Source of the DNA: Thermophilibacter provencensis
Lineage (GTDB): Bacteria > Actinomycetota > Coriobacteriia > Coriobacteriales > Atopobiaceae
Assembly: GCF_030372065.1 (NCBI RefSeq)
Contig: NZ_JAUDEA010000002.1
Coordinates: 1 to 64,000, forward strand
Reading direction: 5' to 3'
Length of the DNA stretch: 64,000 bases
Position 1 is the stretch's first letter, and every line of letters starts with the position of its first letter. The translations under genes were made by a program, and so were the position numbers. The notes below the pieces were generated by a model. The model had not been told where the DNA came from, searched no databases, and saw only the letters and a list, made by a program, of their open reading frames with translations. Shown here one piece after another: positions 45,141-55,981 of the stretch.

Positions 45141-46445
45141 CTACGCGCCGGAACCGCCCACGACGTCGTCAACGTTGACGGCAATGTCGTGCTTGGTGGG
45201 CACCCACTCGACCTTCTTGAAGAGCGCGGCCACCGTAATGGGGATGTAGGTCATCATGAAAAACGGGAACGTGAAGATGTTCGTGACGACTCGCCACTTT
45301 TTCTTGGCGTGAATCTTCTTGCGCTCGGAAATCGTGGTGATCACCGCAAGGATGAGAAACACGACGTACATGGACGCAAAGGTCATGATGAGCGACCCCA
45401 CGCACATGTCGAGCTCGGCCTGCGTGGCAATGAAGCCGTGGCTAAGCGAGCCCACGATGAGGTACGTCGCGTTCACAAAGAACGAGAGCAGCGTCAAGAT
45501 CATGCCGGGCGCCACCGTCATGAGCATGTCGTAGCTCGCGAAGCGGCCCTTGGAGATGCCCTTCACCAGGTCGCGCCCGTAGCTAAAGAACACCTGGTAG
45601 AAGCCCTTGGTCCAGCGCATGCGCTGAGTCCAGGACGCCTTGAACGTGACGGGCTGCTCGTCGAAGAACTCCGCCGGCGCATAGCCGATCTGCACGTTGT
45701 TGGCGCAGCAGAACGTGGAGAACTGGATGTCCTCCGTGAGGGTGTGGAAGTCCCAGCCGTGCATACCGCGCACGATGCGCTCGGACACCATCCAGCCCGA
45801 GCCGGAGATGGCGCAGCTCGTGCCCATCATCATGCGCGCGTTGTTGAGGAACTTCGCCTCGCGCATGAACCAGAGCGCATAGGCGGCGCTCACCCACGAG
45901 GAGTCAAAGTTCTTGGAGTTGCGATACCCCGTGCAGACGAGGTAGCCCGCGTCAAAGGCCTGGTTCATAACTGAGATGAAGTCCTTTGAGACGAGGTTGT
46001 CCGCATCAAGGACGACAAACGCCTCGTACTTGTCGCCGTACTCGTTGAGGATGCGGTCGAAGCCGTAGTCGAGCGCCCAGCTCTTGCCGCGGCGCGCGAG
46101 GTCGTTGCGGTCCCAGACGATGGCGCCCGCCTTCTCTGCCTCGGCGTGCGTGTTGTCCGTGCAGGCGTCGCACACCACGAAGACGTCCATGAGCTCGCGC
46201 GGGTAGTTCTGCTCGAGGATGGAGCGCACGAGGTTGCCAATAACGACTTCCTCGTTGTGTGCCGAGATGAAGAAGGCGTAGCGGTGCTGCTTCTTGGCCT
46301 CGGGCAGCCTCACGGTGCCCTTGAACATCACGCGCAGCACATACACGATCTGGTAGAAGTACGCCAGCGTGAAGAACAGCCAGATGATCAGGTTGAAGAT
46401 GACGAGCGGCGTGAGGCCAAACTTGTTGAGCTCCATCATGGGCAT
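45141..46445 (-). CDS. Processive-type family 2 glycosyltransferase (BcsA/hyaluronan synthase-like)
   Basis: A 434-residue membrane enzyme. One or two N-terminal helices (residues 12-40) precede the cytoplasmic GT-A domain with FFISAHNEEVVIGNLV, the DAD motif (VVLDADN), an acceptor GSG motif, TEDIQFS and QRMRW, the full set seen in processive synthases. Three to four C-terminal helices follow (residues 310-410). No PilZ domain and no accessory polymer gene are nearby, so the product is unknown. It follows rluD by 27 bp and is probably in the ileS operon. Confidence 0.87.
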   Translation of the reverse strand: MPMMELNKFGLTPLVIFNLIIWLFFTLAYFYQIVYVLRVMFKGTVRLPEAKKQHRYAFFISAHNEEVVIGNLVRSILEQNYPRELMDVFVVCDACTDNTHAEAEKAGAIVWDRNDLARRGKSWALDYGFDRILNEYGDKYEAFVVLDADNLVSKDFISVMNQAFDAGYLVCTGYRNSKNFDSSWVSAAYALWFMREAKFLNNARMMMGTSCAISGSGWMVSERIVRGMHGWDFHTLTEDIQFSTFCCANNVQIGYAPAEFFDEQPVTFKASWTQRMRWTKGFYQVFFSYGRDLVKGISKGRFASYDMLMTVAPGMILTLLSFFVNATYLIVGSLSHGFIATQAELDMCVGSLIMTFASMYVVFLILAVITTISERKKIHAKKKWRVVTNIFTFPFFMMTYIPITVAALFKKVEWVPTKHDIAVNVDDVVGGSGA

Positions 46446-46472
46446 GGCGCACCCCTTGCGCTTCTCGGCGGA

Positions 46473-47495
46473 CTATGCGGAGACGCCGAGCTGCGGGCAG
46501 ATGTCCTCGCCCGCGGCGGTGCGCCCCATTGAGGTTTCCTTAAGAGATTCTAGTACATCGAGCAGGTCGTCCGGCAGGCGGTCGGCAAGCTCTATCGTCT
46601 CTCCGGAGACGGGATGGTCAAAGCGGATGTGCCAGGAGTGCAGGAACTGGCGAGAAAGACCGCGGTTGATGCGCTCGTCCCCGCGCCCGTAGAGCTGGTC
46701 GCCCACAAGCGGGTGGCCAATGTGGCGCATGTGCACGCGGATCTGGTGCGTGCGACCGGTGTAGAGGTGGCACTCCATGAGCGTGTACCCCTCGTCGCGC
46801 CTGCCCGCCTCAAAGCGCTCGAGCACGCGGAAGGTGGTGATGGCCTCGCGGGCCCCCGGCGCGTCCGAGACCGCCATCCGGATGCGGTCGCGCGTGGAGC
46901 GCGCGATGCCGGTCTCGATGGTGCCCTCGTCATGCGCCACGTAGCCGTGCACGAGCGTCACGTAGCGACGGTCGAGCACGCGCATGCGAATGAGGTCCTG
47001 GAGGGCCTTCTGCGTGGCGTCGTCCTTGGCGGCAACCATGAGCCCCGTCGTGTCCATGTCCAGGCGGTGCACGATGCCGGGGCGCTCCTCGCCCTGCAGC
47101 ATGCCCAGGTGCTCGTAGCCGCAGTGGGCAACGAGGGCGTTGGCGAGCGTGTCGTCCACGTGGCCGGGACTCGGGTGGCACACCAGGCCCAGCTGCTTGG
47201 AGAGCACGATGAGGTAGTCGTCCTCAAAGCGGATGTCGAGCGGAATCTCCGGGTTGGGGCGCAGCGGCCCCGTGGGGGCGTCCGGCTCCTCAACGAGGGC
47301 GCGCACGCGGTCGCCGAGAAGGACCTTCTCGCTTTTGCTCGTGGCGGGGGTCTCGTTGATGGTGACGGCGCCCTCTTCGACGAGACGGGCGCAGGCGGAG
47401 CGGCTCGGCATGCCCTCGCCCGTGGCGAGAAAGGCGTCAAGCCTCATGCCATCGGACTCGGGCCCCACCAAGAGGTTCATCACGCGCGACGCCAC
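46473..47495 (-). CDS. rluD: 23S rRNA pseudouridine synthase, RluD type
   Basis: A 340-residue enzyme. The S4-like N-terminal domain (GMRLDAFLATG, SRSACARLVEEGAVTIN) is followed by the catalytic domain with GIVHRLDMDTTGLMV, containing the active aspartate, and ARTHQIRVHM-type residues (GRTHQIRVHMRHIGHPLVGD). The GTG start at 47493-47495 follows GGGAGGAG. lspA-rluD is a common pair, but here 291 bp of repeat DNA separates them. Confidence 0.92.
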   Translation of the reverse strand: MASRVMNLLVGPESDGMRLDAFLATGEGMPSRSACARLVEEGAVTINETPATSKSEKVLLGDRVRALVEEPDAPTGPLRPNPEIPLDIRFEDDYLIVLSKQLGLVCHPSPGHVDDTLANALVAHCGYEHLGMLQGEERPGIVHRLDMDTTGLMVAAKDDATQKALQDLIRMRVLDRRYVTLVHGYVAHDEGTIETGIARSTRDRIRMAVSDAPGAREAITTFRVLERFEAGRRDEGYTLMECHLYTGRTHQIRVHMRHIGHPLVGDQLYGRGDERINRGLSRQFLHSWHIRFDHPVSGETIELADRLPDDLLDVLESLKETSMGRTAAGEDICPQLGVSA

Positions 47496-47786
47496 AGGCT
47501 TTCTCCTCCCCCGTCTCGGGCGCTGCCATCGGCAGGCTATCGTATCACGGGGCGGAAGCGCCCACAGCGCCTACACGTACGGATGCAGTGGTGCTCGGTA
47601 AGCCGCCGGCGCACATGTTCCGCGAGTGCTCATGTTCCGCGAGTGCGCGAAACTCGGCCGCCATTCTCAAAAATAGCCCTTCTCGCGCAAAAATTACCCG
47701 CGGAAACGTTGGCGAGAAGGACGTCGTTTTGAAAACTCAAGCCGAATTTCGCACACTCGCGATCCTAGTGGAGTCAGCCGGCGGCG
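47496..47786. repeat. lspA-rluD spacer with a 17-bp tandem repeat and a long imperfect hairpin
   Basis: CATGTTCCGCGAGTGC occurs twice in tandem at 47614 and 47631 (period 17). CGCGAGTGCGCGAAACTCGGC (47638-47658, written here as two halves of one 21-bp arm) pairs with 47741-47761 with two mismatches. Inside, CCTTCTCGC (47678-47686) pairs with GCGAGAAGG (47712-47720), and TCAAAA pairs with TTTTGA. The whole unit is a folded element of about 124 nt. No gene is seen. Confidence 0.65.
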
Positions 47787-48320
47787 TCAGGCCGAATGCT
47801 CGGCAGAGCGCCCGCCATCGTGCTCGTGCTCCTGACGCGCATCCCAGCGCCACCAGAGAAACAGGGCGACGAACACCCCGCAGGTGACAAAAATGTCGGC
47901 CACATTGAAGATGGCAAAGTCCATGAACGTGGTTTTGAAGAAATCCGTGACGGCACCAAGCGTAACGCGATCGATGGCGTTGCCGATGCCGCCGCCCGCG
48001 ACGCCCGCAACAACCAGCAGCAAAGAGAGCGGGACGTCGGTGCGGCGCCACGCCACCCAAAGGCCGGCGCAGCTTATCACGGCCGCAATGGCAACAAAGA
48101 GCGGACCCGCGCCCTCCCCCATCGAGAACGCAGCGCCGGTGTTGTAGACAAGGCTAAGTTCCATCACGCCCGGGATGAGCGTGACGGGCTCGCCGGGCAC
48201 GAGCTCGGCGCGCGCGGCGCCCTTGCTCCACTGGTCAAGCGCCACGACCGCGGCGGCGACCAGCGCAAAGAGCGCCAGCCGCCGCACGCGGGCGGAAGTC
48301 GATGGGCCGGTCGCGGTCAC
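47787..48320 (-). CDS. lspA: Lipoprotein signal peptidase (signal peptidase II)
   Basis: A 177-residue, four-helix aspartyl protease that cuts prolipoproteins. The catalytic aspartates are in GNAIDRV and FNVADIF, and the VYNTGAAFSM segment is conserved. The GTG start lies 3 bp after the ileS stop. The C-terminal tail (DARQEHEHDGG) is charged and variable. Confidence 0.95.
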   Translation of the reverse strand: MTATGPSTSARVRRLALFALVAAAVVALDQWSKGAARAELVPGEPVTLIPGVMELSLVYNTGAAFSMGEGAGPLFVAIAAVISCAGLWVAWRRTDVPLSLLLVVAGVAGGGIGNAIDRVTLGAVTDFFKTTFMDFAIFNVADIFVTCGVFVALFLWWRWDARQEHEHDGGRSAEHSA

Positions 48321-48323
48321 GCG

Positions 48324-51161
48324 CTACTCCGCGTCCTCGAGCGCGGCCACGGCGTCGTGGCAACGCGGGCAGAGACCATCCTCGCCGAGCTCGCGGAAGT
48401 TCCAGCAGCGCGGGCACTTCTCGCCGTGCGCGGGCTCGACGGAGCAGGCGAGCTCCTCGCCCTGGGCGAGAAGGACCTCGGAGCAGACGAAGGGCTCCGC
48501 AAGGTCGCAGCCCTGCTCGCCGGAGAGGAGCGCGAGGGTCTCGGCCGGCGCCGTAAGCGTGGCGCGCGCGGCCTGCGTGGTCTTCTCGGTGAGCGTGCTG
48601 TCGGCGATGGCGGCCTCGTAGGCCTTGGTGAAGGCGGCGCGGGCCTCGACGACGGCATCGTAGGCGGCGAGGTAGGGCTCATAGACCTCGGCCGTCCAGG
48701 GAGCTTGGTACCAGTCGAGAAGGGCGGCGTACTCCTGGCCGTCGCGCAGCGACGCCGGGAGGTAGCTCATGGCCTCGTCGGTGGTGTAGACGAGGATGGG
48801 CTGAAGGTCGTGGACCAGCATCGAGAGGATCTGCGCCCACACGGTAAGCGCGGAGCGGCGCTCGAAGCCGTTCTTCTCGCCGCAGTAGACACGGTCCTTG
48901 GTGGCGTTGAGGTAGCCGTTGGAGAGCTCCGTGATCACGTAGTCGTAGAGGGTGCGGTAGACCACGTTGAAGCGATAGGACTCGTAGGCAGCGCTCACCT
49001 GGTCGTGGACCTGGCAGAGGCGCGCGAGCGTGAGCTTGTCGTACGGGAGGAGCTCGTCATACGGCACGGCGTCGGTCGCCGGGTCAAACTGGCCCTCGAT
49101 CTCGCCCAGCAGGAAGCGCAGGGTGTTGCGGAAGCGGCGGTAGGCCTCGCCCACGTGGTCGAGGATGGAGTCGTCGCAGGGTATGTCGTTGGAGGTGTCC
49201 ACCGAGGTGACCCAGAGGCGCAGGATGTCGGCGCCGCGGGTGTCGCACTCGGCGTTGGGGTCGATGACGTTGCCGAGCGACTTGGACATCTTGCGGCCCT
49301 GGCCGTCGAGCGTGAAGCCCTGGGAGACCACGGACTTGTACGGCGCCACGCCGTAGGCGCCCACGGAGGTCATGAGCGAGCTCATGAACCAGCCGCGGTG
49401 CTGGTCGGAGCCCTCGAGGTACATGTCAGCCGGGAACGTGAGGTTGTCGCGGTGGCGGCAGACGGCGGTGTGGGAGACGCCGGAGTCCCACCAGACGTCG
49501 AGAATGTCCTTGTTTGCCTTGAGGTGGTGAGAGCCGCACTTGGGGCAGACGCACGACTGCCCGAGGTAGCTCGCGGGGTCATCGGTGAACCAGGCGTCGG
49601 AGCCCTTGCTCCGGAAGAGCTCGATCACGGCGTCGAGCGTGTCGTCGTTCATTACGGTCTCGCCGCAGTCCTGGCACGTGAAGGCCGGGATGGGCACGCC
49701 CCAGTTACGCTGGCGGCTGATGCACCAGTCCGGGCGGCCCTCAACCATCGAGCCGATGCGCTTGATGGCGTGGGACGGGTAGAACTGGACCTTGGAGAGC
49801 TCCTCGAGCGACTGCTCGCGGAGGCTCTTGCCGCCGCGCAGGGGCTTGTCCATGGAGACGAACCACTGGCTCGTGGCGCGGAAGATGACGGGCTCCTTGC
49901 AGCGCCAGCAGTGCGGGTAGCTGTGGTTGATGTCCTCGTGAAGAATCAGCGTGCCGCGCTCGCGCAGCCACTCGATGATCTTGGGGTTGGCCTCGTTCAC
50001 CTCCATGCCGGACCACGGGCCGCCTGTACCCATGCCGTCACCCACAAAGAAGCGGCCGTCGTCATCCACGGGCATGACCGTGGGGATGCCGAACTTCTGA
50101 CCGGCGAGGTAGTCGTCCACGCCGTGGCCGGGAGCGCAGTGGACGATGCCCGTGCCGTCGTCTAGGGTGACGTAATCGGCGTAGATGAACTCGCCCGTCT
50201 CGCCCTGGTCGCCAAAGATCGGCTGCTTGTAGCGGTTGTGCGCGAGCTGCTCGCCCGTGGCGCGCCAGGGCTCGCCGTCCTCGCCGCGCACGAGCTCGAC
50301 CTCGCCGTAGCCAAACTTGGCGGCGCAGCGCTCGGCGAGCGCTTCGGCCACGATCTCCGCGCGGCCGTCGTGGACGAGCGCCACGTAGGTGGCCTCGGGG
50401 TGGCAGATCACGGCGTCGTCGGCGGGAAGGGTCCACGGCGTGGTGGTCCAGATGTCAACGAAGAGCCTGCCGGCCCAGGCCTCGAGGCCCGCCGGGGTCG
50501 TGGTCATCTCAAAGCGCACGAAGATGGCCGGGCTGACCTCGTCACCGTACTCGATCTCCGCCTCGGCGAGGGCCGTGTGGCAGTGGGAGCACCAGTGCAC
50601 GGGCTTGGAGCCCTGCGTGATGGCACCCGCGTCAAAGATGGCCTTGAAGATCTCGATGTCCGTGGCGTCGTAGTCGTTCACGTAGGTGAGGTAGGGGTTG
50701 TCCCACTCGCCCAGCACGCCCAGGCGCTTGAAGCCCTGGCGCTGGGTGTCAACCTGCTCCACGGCCATCTTGCGGCAGAGCTCGCGGATCTTCTCGGTGG
50801 GAAGCTGGTTGAACTTCTCGGTGCCGAGCATGGTCTCGACCTTGTGCTCGATTGGCTGGCCGTGGCAGTCCCAGCCGGGGACGTACGGCGTCTGGTAGCC
50901 GCGCATGGACCAGTAGCGGTTGATGATGTCCTTGGAGATCTTGTTCTGAGCGTGGCCGAGGTGGATGGGGCCGTTGGCATACGGGGGACCGTCGTGAAGG
51001 ACGAACTTCTCGTGCCCCTCGTTCTTGGCGATCATCTGCTCGTAGACGTGGTTCTCCTCCCACATGGCCAGGCGCTTGGGCTCGTTCTGGGCCAGGCTGG
51101 CGCGCATGGGAAAGCCCGTGCTCGGCAGGTTGGTCGTTTTCTTGTACTCGTTTTTCGCCAC
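48324..51161 (-). CDS. ileS: Isoleucyl-tRNA synthetase
   Basis: A 945-residue class I synthetase. HIGH is PIHLGHAQNK near residue 66, KMSKS is RKMSKSLGNVIDP, and the C-terminal zinc motif is CPRCWNFRELGEDGLCPRC. The editing domain is intact. The start is GTG at 51159-51161 with AAGGAGGAG. A T-box leader (51224-51490) controls transcription into ileS-lspA-rluD and probably the glycosyltransferase. A REP-like palindrome lies between the T-box terminator and the ribosome site. Confidence 0.97.
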   Translation of the reverse strand: MAKNEYKKTTNLPSTGFPMRASLAQNEPKRLAMWEENHVYEQMIAKNEGHEKFVLHDGPPYANGPIHLGHAQNKISKDIINRYWSMRGYQTPYVPGWDCHGQPIEHKVETMLGTEKFNQLPTEKIRELCRKMAVEQVDTQRQGFKRLGVLGEWDNPYLTYVNDYDATDIEIFKAIFDAGAITQGSKPVHWCSHCHTALAEAEIEYGDEVSPAIFVRFEMTTTPAGLEAWAGRLFVDIWTTTPWTLPADDAVICHPEATYVALVHDGRAEIVAEALAERCAAKFGYGEVELVRGEDGEPWRATGEQLAHNRYKQPIFGDQGETGEFIYADYVTLDDGTGIVHCAPGHGVDDYLAGQKFGIPTVMPVDDDGRFFVGDGMGTGGPWSGMEVNEANPKIIEWLRERGTLILHEDINHSYPHCWRCKEPVIFRATSQWFVSMDKPLRGGKSLREQSLEELSKVQFYPSHAIKRIGSMVEGRPDWCISRQRNWGVPIPAFTCQDCGETVMNDDTLDAVIELFRSKGSDAWFTDDPASYLGQSCVCPKCGSHHLKANKDILDVWWDSGVSHTAVCRHRDNLTFPADMYLEGSDQHRGWFMSSLMTSVGAYGVAPYKSVVSQGFTLDGQGRKMSKSLGNVIDPNAECDTRGADILRLWVTSVDTSNDIPCDDSILDHVGEAYRRFRNTLRFLLGEIEGQFDPATDAVPYDELLPYDKLTLARLCQVHDQVSAAYESYRFNVVYRTLYDYVITELSNGYLNATKDRVYCGEKNGFERRSALTVWAQILSMLVHDLQPILVYTTDEAMSYLPASLRDGQEYAALLDWYQAPWTAEVYEPYLAAYDAVVEARAAFTKAYEAAIADSTLTEKTTQAARATLTAPAETLALLSGEQGCDLAEPFVCSEVLLAQGEELACSVEPAHGEKCPRCWNFRELGEDGLCPRCHDAVAALEDAE

Positions 51162-51175
51162 GCTCTCCTCCTTCG

Positions 51176-51208
51176 TGATTCAAAAGGGGACAGACCCCTT
51201 TTGAATCA
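51176..51208. repeat. REP-like hairpin, GGGGACAGACCCC family, copy 2
   Basis: TGATTCAAAAGGGG and CCCCTTTTGAATCA are perfectly complementary 14-bp arms around the loop ACAGA. The same element with three arm mismatches is at 48-80. It ends 16 bp before the T-box terminator T tract and begins 15 bp upstream of the ileS start codon. Confidence 0.85.
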
Positions 51209-51223
51209 TTTTCCCTCGGGCAC

Positions 51224-51262
51224 AAAAAGCGCGCCCGTCCCTCCTGCTGGGACGAAGCGCGC
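51224..51262 (-). terminator. T-box regulated terminator upstream of ileS
   Basis: GCGCGC-TT-CGTCCC pairs with GGGACG-GG-CGCGC around AGCAGGA, followed by TTTTT (51228-51224). It is the off-state structure of the T-box. Confidence 0.9.
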
Positions 51263-51490
51263 ATGCGACTTCGCTTGTGAACCACCCAGCGAGCGGATTT
51301 CCGCCTTACTCGGCTGGCCTGTGTCGGCGGCCACTCCGGCGACGCCTACTCACGGCGAGAAGAACGCTCCTCTCGGCGCTTTGGGGCCGCAGCTCGGGGG
51401 TGATCTTCGCCGGGACACGGCCGCGGGCTCCCACCGTCCCCGCTCTCTCTTGACCGCGCGACCCCGGGTACTCTCCCCTTCATCGCCTGT
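51224..51490 (-). promoter_or_regulatory. T-box riboswitch for ileS (specifier ATC, isoleucine)
   Basis: The minus strand starts with GAAGGGGAGAGTACCCGG, the stem I opening typical of T-boxes. GAAGATCACC (ATC at 51404-51402) is the probable specifier loop for isoleucine. GGGTGGTTCAC (TGGT at 51284-51281) is the T-box bulge that would pair with the ACCA end of uncharged tRNA-Ile. A perfect terminator follows (51224-51262). Uncharged tRNA-Ile should favour the antiterminator and turn on ileS-lspA-rluD. A TGCTACCAT extended -10 at about 51497-51505 is a likely promoter. Confidence 0.85.
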
Positions 51491-51645
51491 TGCAGCATGG
51501 TAGCACGTCAGCGTGGTGCGTCGCGTCAAAATGTTCGCAAAAGCGCAACCATGGAGACCTCGCAGGCACCTCACCAAAAAGTGGTTGCCTAATTTGATAC
51601 CAGTGGCACAGAATGGGGTTCAGAGTCCACCACGAAGGGACGCCC

Positions 51646-53547
51646 ATGGCAGACAAGGCACTCTCCCCCGCCAACCGCAAGTACCTCGAGCTCCTCTCCG
51701 AGAAGTTCCCCTCCGCGCAATCGGTCTACACGGAGATTATCAACCTCGAGGCCATCCTCAACCTCCCCAAAGGCACGGAGCACTTTGTCTCGGACGTGCA
51801 CGGCGAGTACGACGCCTTCAAGCACATCCTCAACAACTGCTCCGGCGTCATCCGGGAGCGCGTGGCCGCCACCTTCCGCTTTGAGCTCACTCACGACGAG
51901 CAGGCCGACCTCTGCACCCTCATCTACTACCCGCACCGCAAGCTCCGCCGCCTGCGCTCCAGCGGCACGGCCACTCCGGAGTGGTACGCCATAACCCTCA
52001 TGCGCCTCGTGCGCCTGGCGCGCTACCTCTCGGACTCCTACACGCGCTCCAAGGTGCGCAAGGCCATGCCCGTCGAGTATGCCTACATCATCGATGAGCT
52101 TCTCCACGCGGCCCCCGGCGAGGGCGAGCAGCGCCAGCGCTACCACCAGCGCATCATCGACACCATCGTGGACACCGGCTCGGCCGATGACTTCATCGTG
52201 AGCCTCGCCTCGCTCATCAAGCGCCTCGCCGTGGACCACCTCCACCTCGTGGGCGACGTCTTTGACCGCGGGTCGCACGCCGACAAGATCCTCGACCGCC
52301 TCATGGAGTACCACTCCGTGGACCTACAGTGGGGCAACCACGACATCGTGTGGATGGGTGCGGCCGCGGGTTCCGCCACGTGCCTTGCCGCCGTCATCCG
52401 CAACAACATCCGCTACGACTCGCTCAAGATCCTCGAGGGCGCCTACGGCATCTCCCTGCGCGAGCTCGCGCTCTTTGCGGAGGCAACCTATCGCGCAGAC
52501 GACGCCATGAGCCCGCTCGAGAAGGCCATCTCGGTCATTCTCTTCAAGCTCGAGGGGCAGACCATCCTTCGTCACCCCAACTGGCACATGGAGGACCGCC
52601 TGCTGCTCGAGCACGTGGACCCCGCCCGGGGCGTCGCACGCGTGGGCGAGAAGGACTATGAGCTCACCACGAGCGACTTCCCCACGCTCAATCCGGGTGA
52701 CCCCTACGCACTCTCCGAGGACGAGCTCCGCGTGATGGACAACCTCCTCGAGGCTGTGCGCACCTCGTACAAGCTGCAGAAGCACGTGAACTTCCTCTAC
52801 GAGCACGGGAGCGCCTACCTCGTCCACAACAACGACGTGCTGTTCCACGCCTGCGTGCCCATGAACGAGGACGGCACGTTCCACCCCGTGAACCACCAAG
52901 GCCAGCTGCTCTCCGGCAAGGCCTATTACGACTACGCGGACAAGCTCGCGCGTCGCGCCTGGCACGAGCACGACGAGGTCTCGCTCGATTGGATGTGGTA
53001 CCTCTGGTGCGGACGCTACTCCCCGCTCTCGGGCCGCGTGGTCAAGACCTTCGAGCGCACCTACTTCAAGGACCGCAGCACGTGGGAGGAACCTCGAGAC
53101 CCCTACTACGCGCTCACGGATGACGAGCGCGTCTGCCGCCGAATCCTCGAGGAGTTTGGCGTAGACCCCAGCTGCGGCCACATCATCAACGGCCACACGC
53201 CCGTCCATGCCTCGGAGGGCGAAAAGGCCGTGCGCGCGGGGGGACGGCTCATCGTCATCGACGGAGGCTTCTGCCAGGCCTACCACAAGACCACCGGTAT
53301 CGCCGGCTACACCCTCATCGCCGACCCGCGCGGCATGCGCATCAAGGCTCATCGCCCCTTCGGCTCAATTGCGGACGTCCTCGACCTCAACGCCGACATC
53401 ATGAGCGACGACGACCGCTTCGAAGTAAGGCCGCACCCTCTCACGATCAACGACACGGACACCGGCGCCGACATCCGCGAGCAGATCGCCGACCTCCGGG
53501 CGCTTCTCAACGCCTACCGCTCTGGCGAGCTCCCCGAGCGCTCGTAA
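51646..53547 (+). CDS. fbp: Fructose-1,6-bisphosphatase class III
   Basis: A 633-residue gluconeogenic phosphatase of the class found in Firmicutes and Coriobacteriia, with a calcineurin-like metal core: SDVHGEYDAF, GDVFDRG, GNHDIVWMGAA and the later INGHTPVHASEGEK. GAAGGGA precedes the ATG at 51646. The length is normal. The TAA stop lies inside the left arm of a long inverted repeat. It is on the opposite strand to ileS, sharing the 51500-51645 promoter region. Confidence 0.95.
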   Translation: MADKALSPANRKYLELLSEKFPSAQSVYTEIINLEAILNLPKGTEHFVSDVHGEYDAFKHILNNCSGVIRERVAATFRFELTHDEQADLCTLIYYPHRKLRRLRSSGTATPEWYAITLMRLVRLARYLSDSYTRSKVRKAMPVEYAYIIDELLHAAPGEGEQRQRYHQRIIDTIVDTGSADDFIVSLASLIKRLAVDHLHLVGDVFDRGSHADKILDRLMEYHSVDLQWGNHDIVWMGAAAGSATCLAAVIRNNIRYDSLKILEGAYGISLRELALFAEATYRADDAMSPLEKAISVILFKLEGQTILRHPNWHMEDRLLLEHVDPARGVARVGEKDYELTTSDFPTLNPGDPYALSEDELRVMDNLLEAVRTSYKLQKHVNFLYEHGSAYLVHNNDVLFHACVPMNEDGTFHPVNHQGQLLSGKAYYDYADKLARRAWHEHDEVSLDWMWYLWCGRYSPLSGRVVKTFERTYFKDRSTWEEPRDPYYALTDDERVCRRILEEFGVDPSCGHIINGHTPVHASEGEKAVRAGGRLIVIDGGFCQAYHKTTGIAGYTLIADPRGMRIKAHRPFGSIADVLDLNADIMSDDDRFEVRPHPLTINDTDTGADIREQIADLRALLNAYRSGELPERS

Positions 53548-53627
53548 ATTGTGACAATGGCGACAGGGTAGATTGTCACCATGGCCCAATGGTGACAATC
53601 TACCCTGTCACCATTGTCACAATTTAC
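53544..53627. repeat. Stop-codon-spanning inverted repeat, GTGACAATGG type
   Basis: The 39-bp arms 53544-53582 and 53589-53627 differ at one position and are separated by GGCCCA. Words inside are GTAAATTGTGACAATGG and GGTAGATTGTCACCAT. The fbp stop codon TAA (53545-53547) is part of the left arm. It may work as a terminator, but no T tract follows. Confidence 0.88.
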
Positions 53628-53700
53628 GCCGTCAGCTTTGTCACCAAAATGGGTATCAGATAACCCAAGTACCACCTCTTACGAAGGGTAAACGCAAAAG

Positions 53701-55602
<1,902 letters not shown>

Positions 55603-55627
55603 CCACTCATCTTACGAGCACGCCCTC

Positions 55628-55667
55628 GGCCCCCGCGACCATGCTGAGTCGCGGGGGCCGCCTCTTC
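55628..55667 (+). terminator. ftsH terminator
   Basis: GGCCCCCGCGAC pairs perfectly with GTCGCGGGGGCC around an 8-nt loop; the tail CGCCTCTTCTC is pyrimidine-rich rather than a clean T run. Confidence 0.7.
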
Positions 55668-55710
55668 TCGCCGGTTCTTCTCGCGGTGTCTCAGGCGGTT
55701 CCGCCGACCT

Positions 55711-55945
55711 GGCAAAACACTTGGGTTTTGGGCAAAAGATTTGATGCCCTCACGCGCCTGAGAGCTCGCGCGCATAAAACATGTTGCCCAAAACCGGGAT
55801 ATACCATCTCTTAGATTAATTACTGGTGAGAAGAACTGGCCACTCGGACCAGTGACATAAAACTTGTTGCCCAAAACCCGGCAAAACCATTCGGAAACGA
55901 GAGCTCCGCGAGCACGAGAGGGTCAAAAACCCAAAACCGGCAGAA
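55711..55945. repeat. Intergenic repeat array with TTGCCCAAAACC words
   Basis: CATAAAACATGTTGCCCAAA (55773-) recurs as CATAAAACTTGTTGCCCAAA (55856-), 83 bp apart, and both continue into ACC-CGG. CAAAAC (55713) pairs with GTTTTG (55725). A related AACCCAAAACCGG lies at 55927-55939. GGGCAAAAGATTTGATG (55730-55746) is also found inverted at 23098-23114. The core AAAACC-GGGAT resembles the array upstream of leuS. The 379 bp between ftsH and the SpoU gene hold no gene. Confidence 0.65.
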
Positions 55946-55981
55946 ACGGTGCTAGGAAGAGAGGGGCTAACGCCTGTGCTC

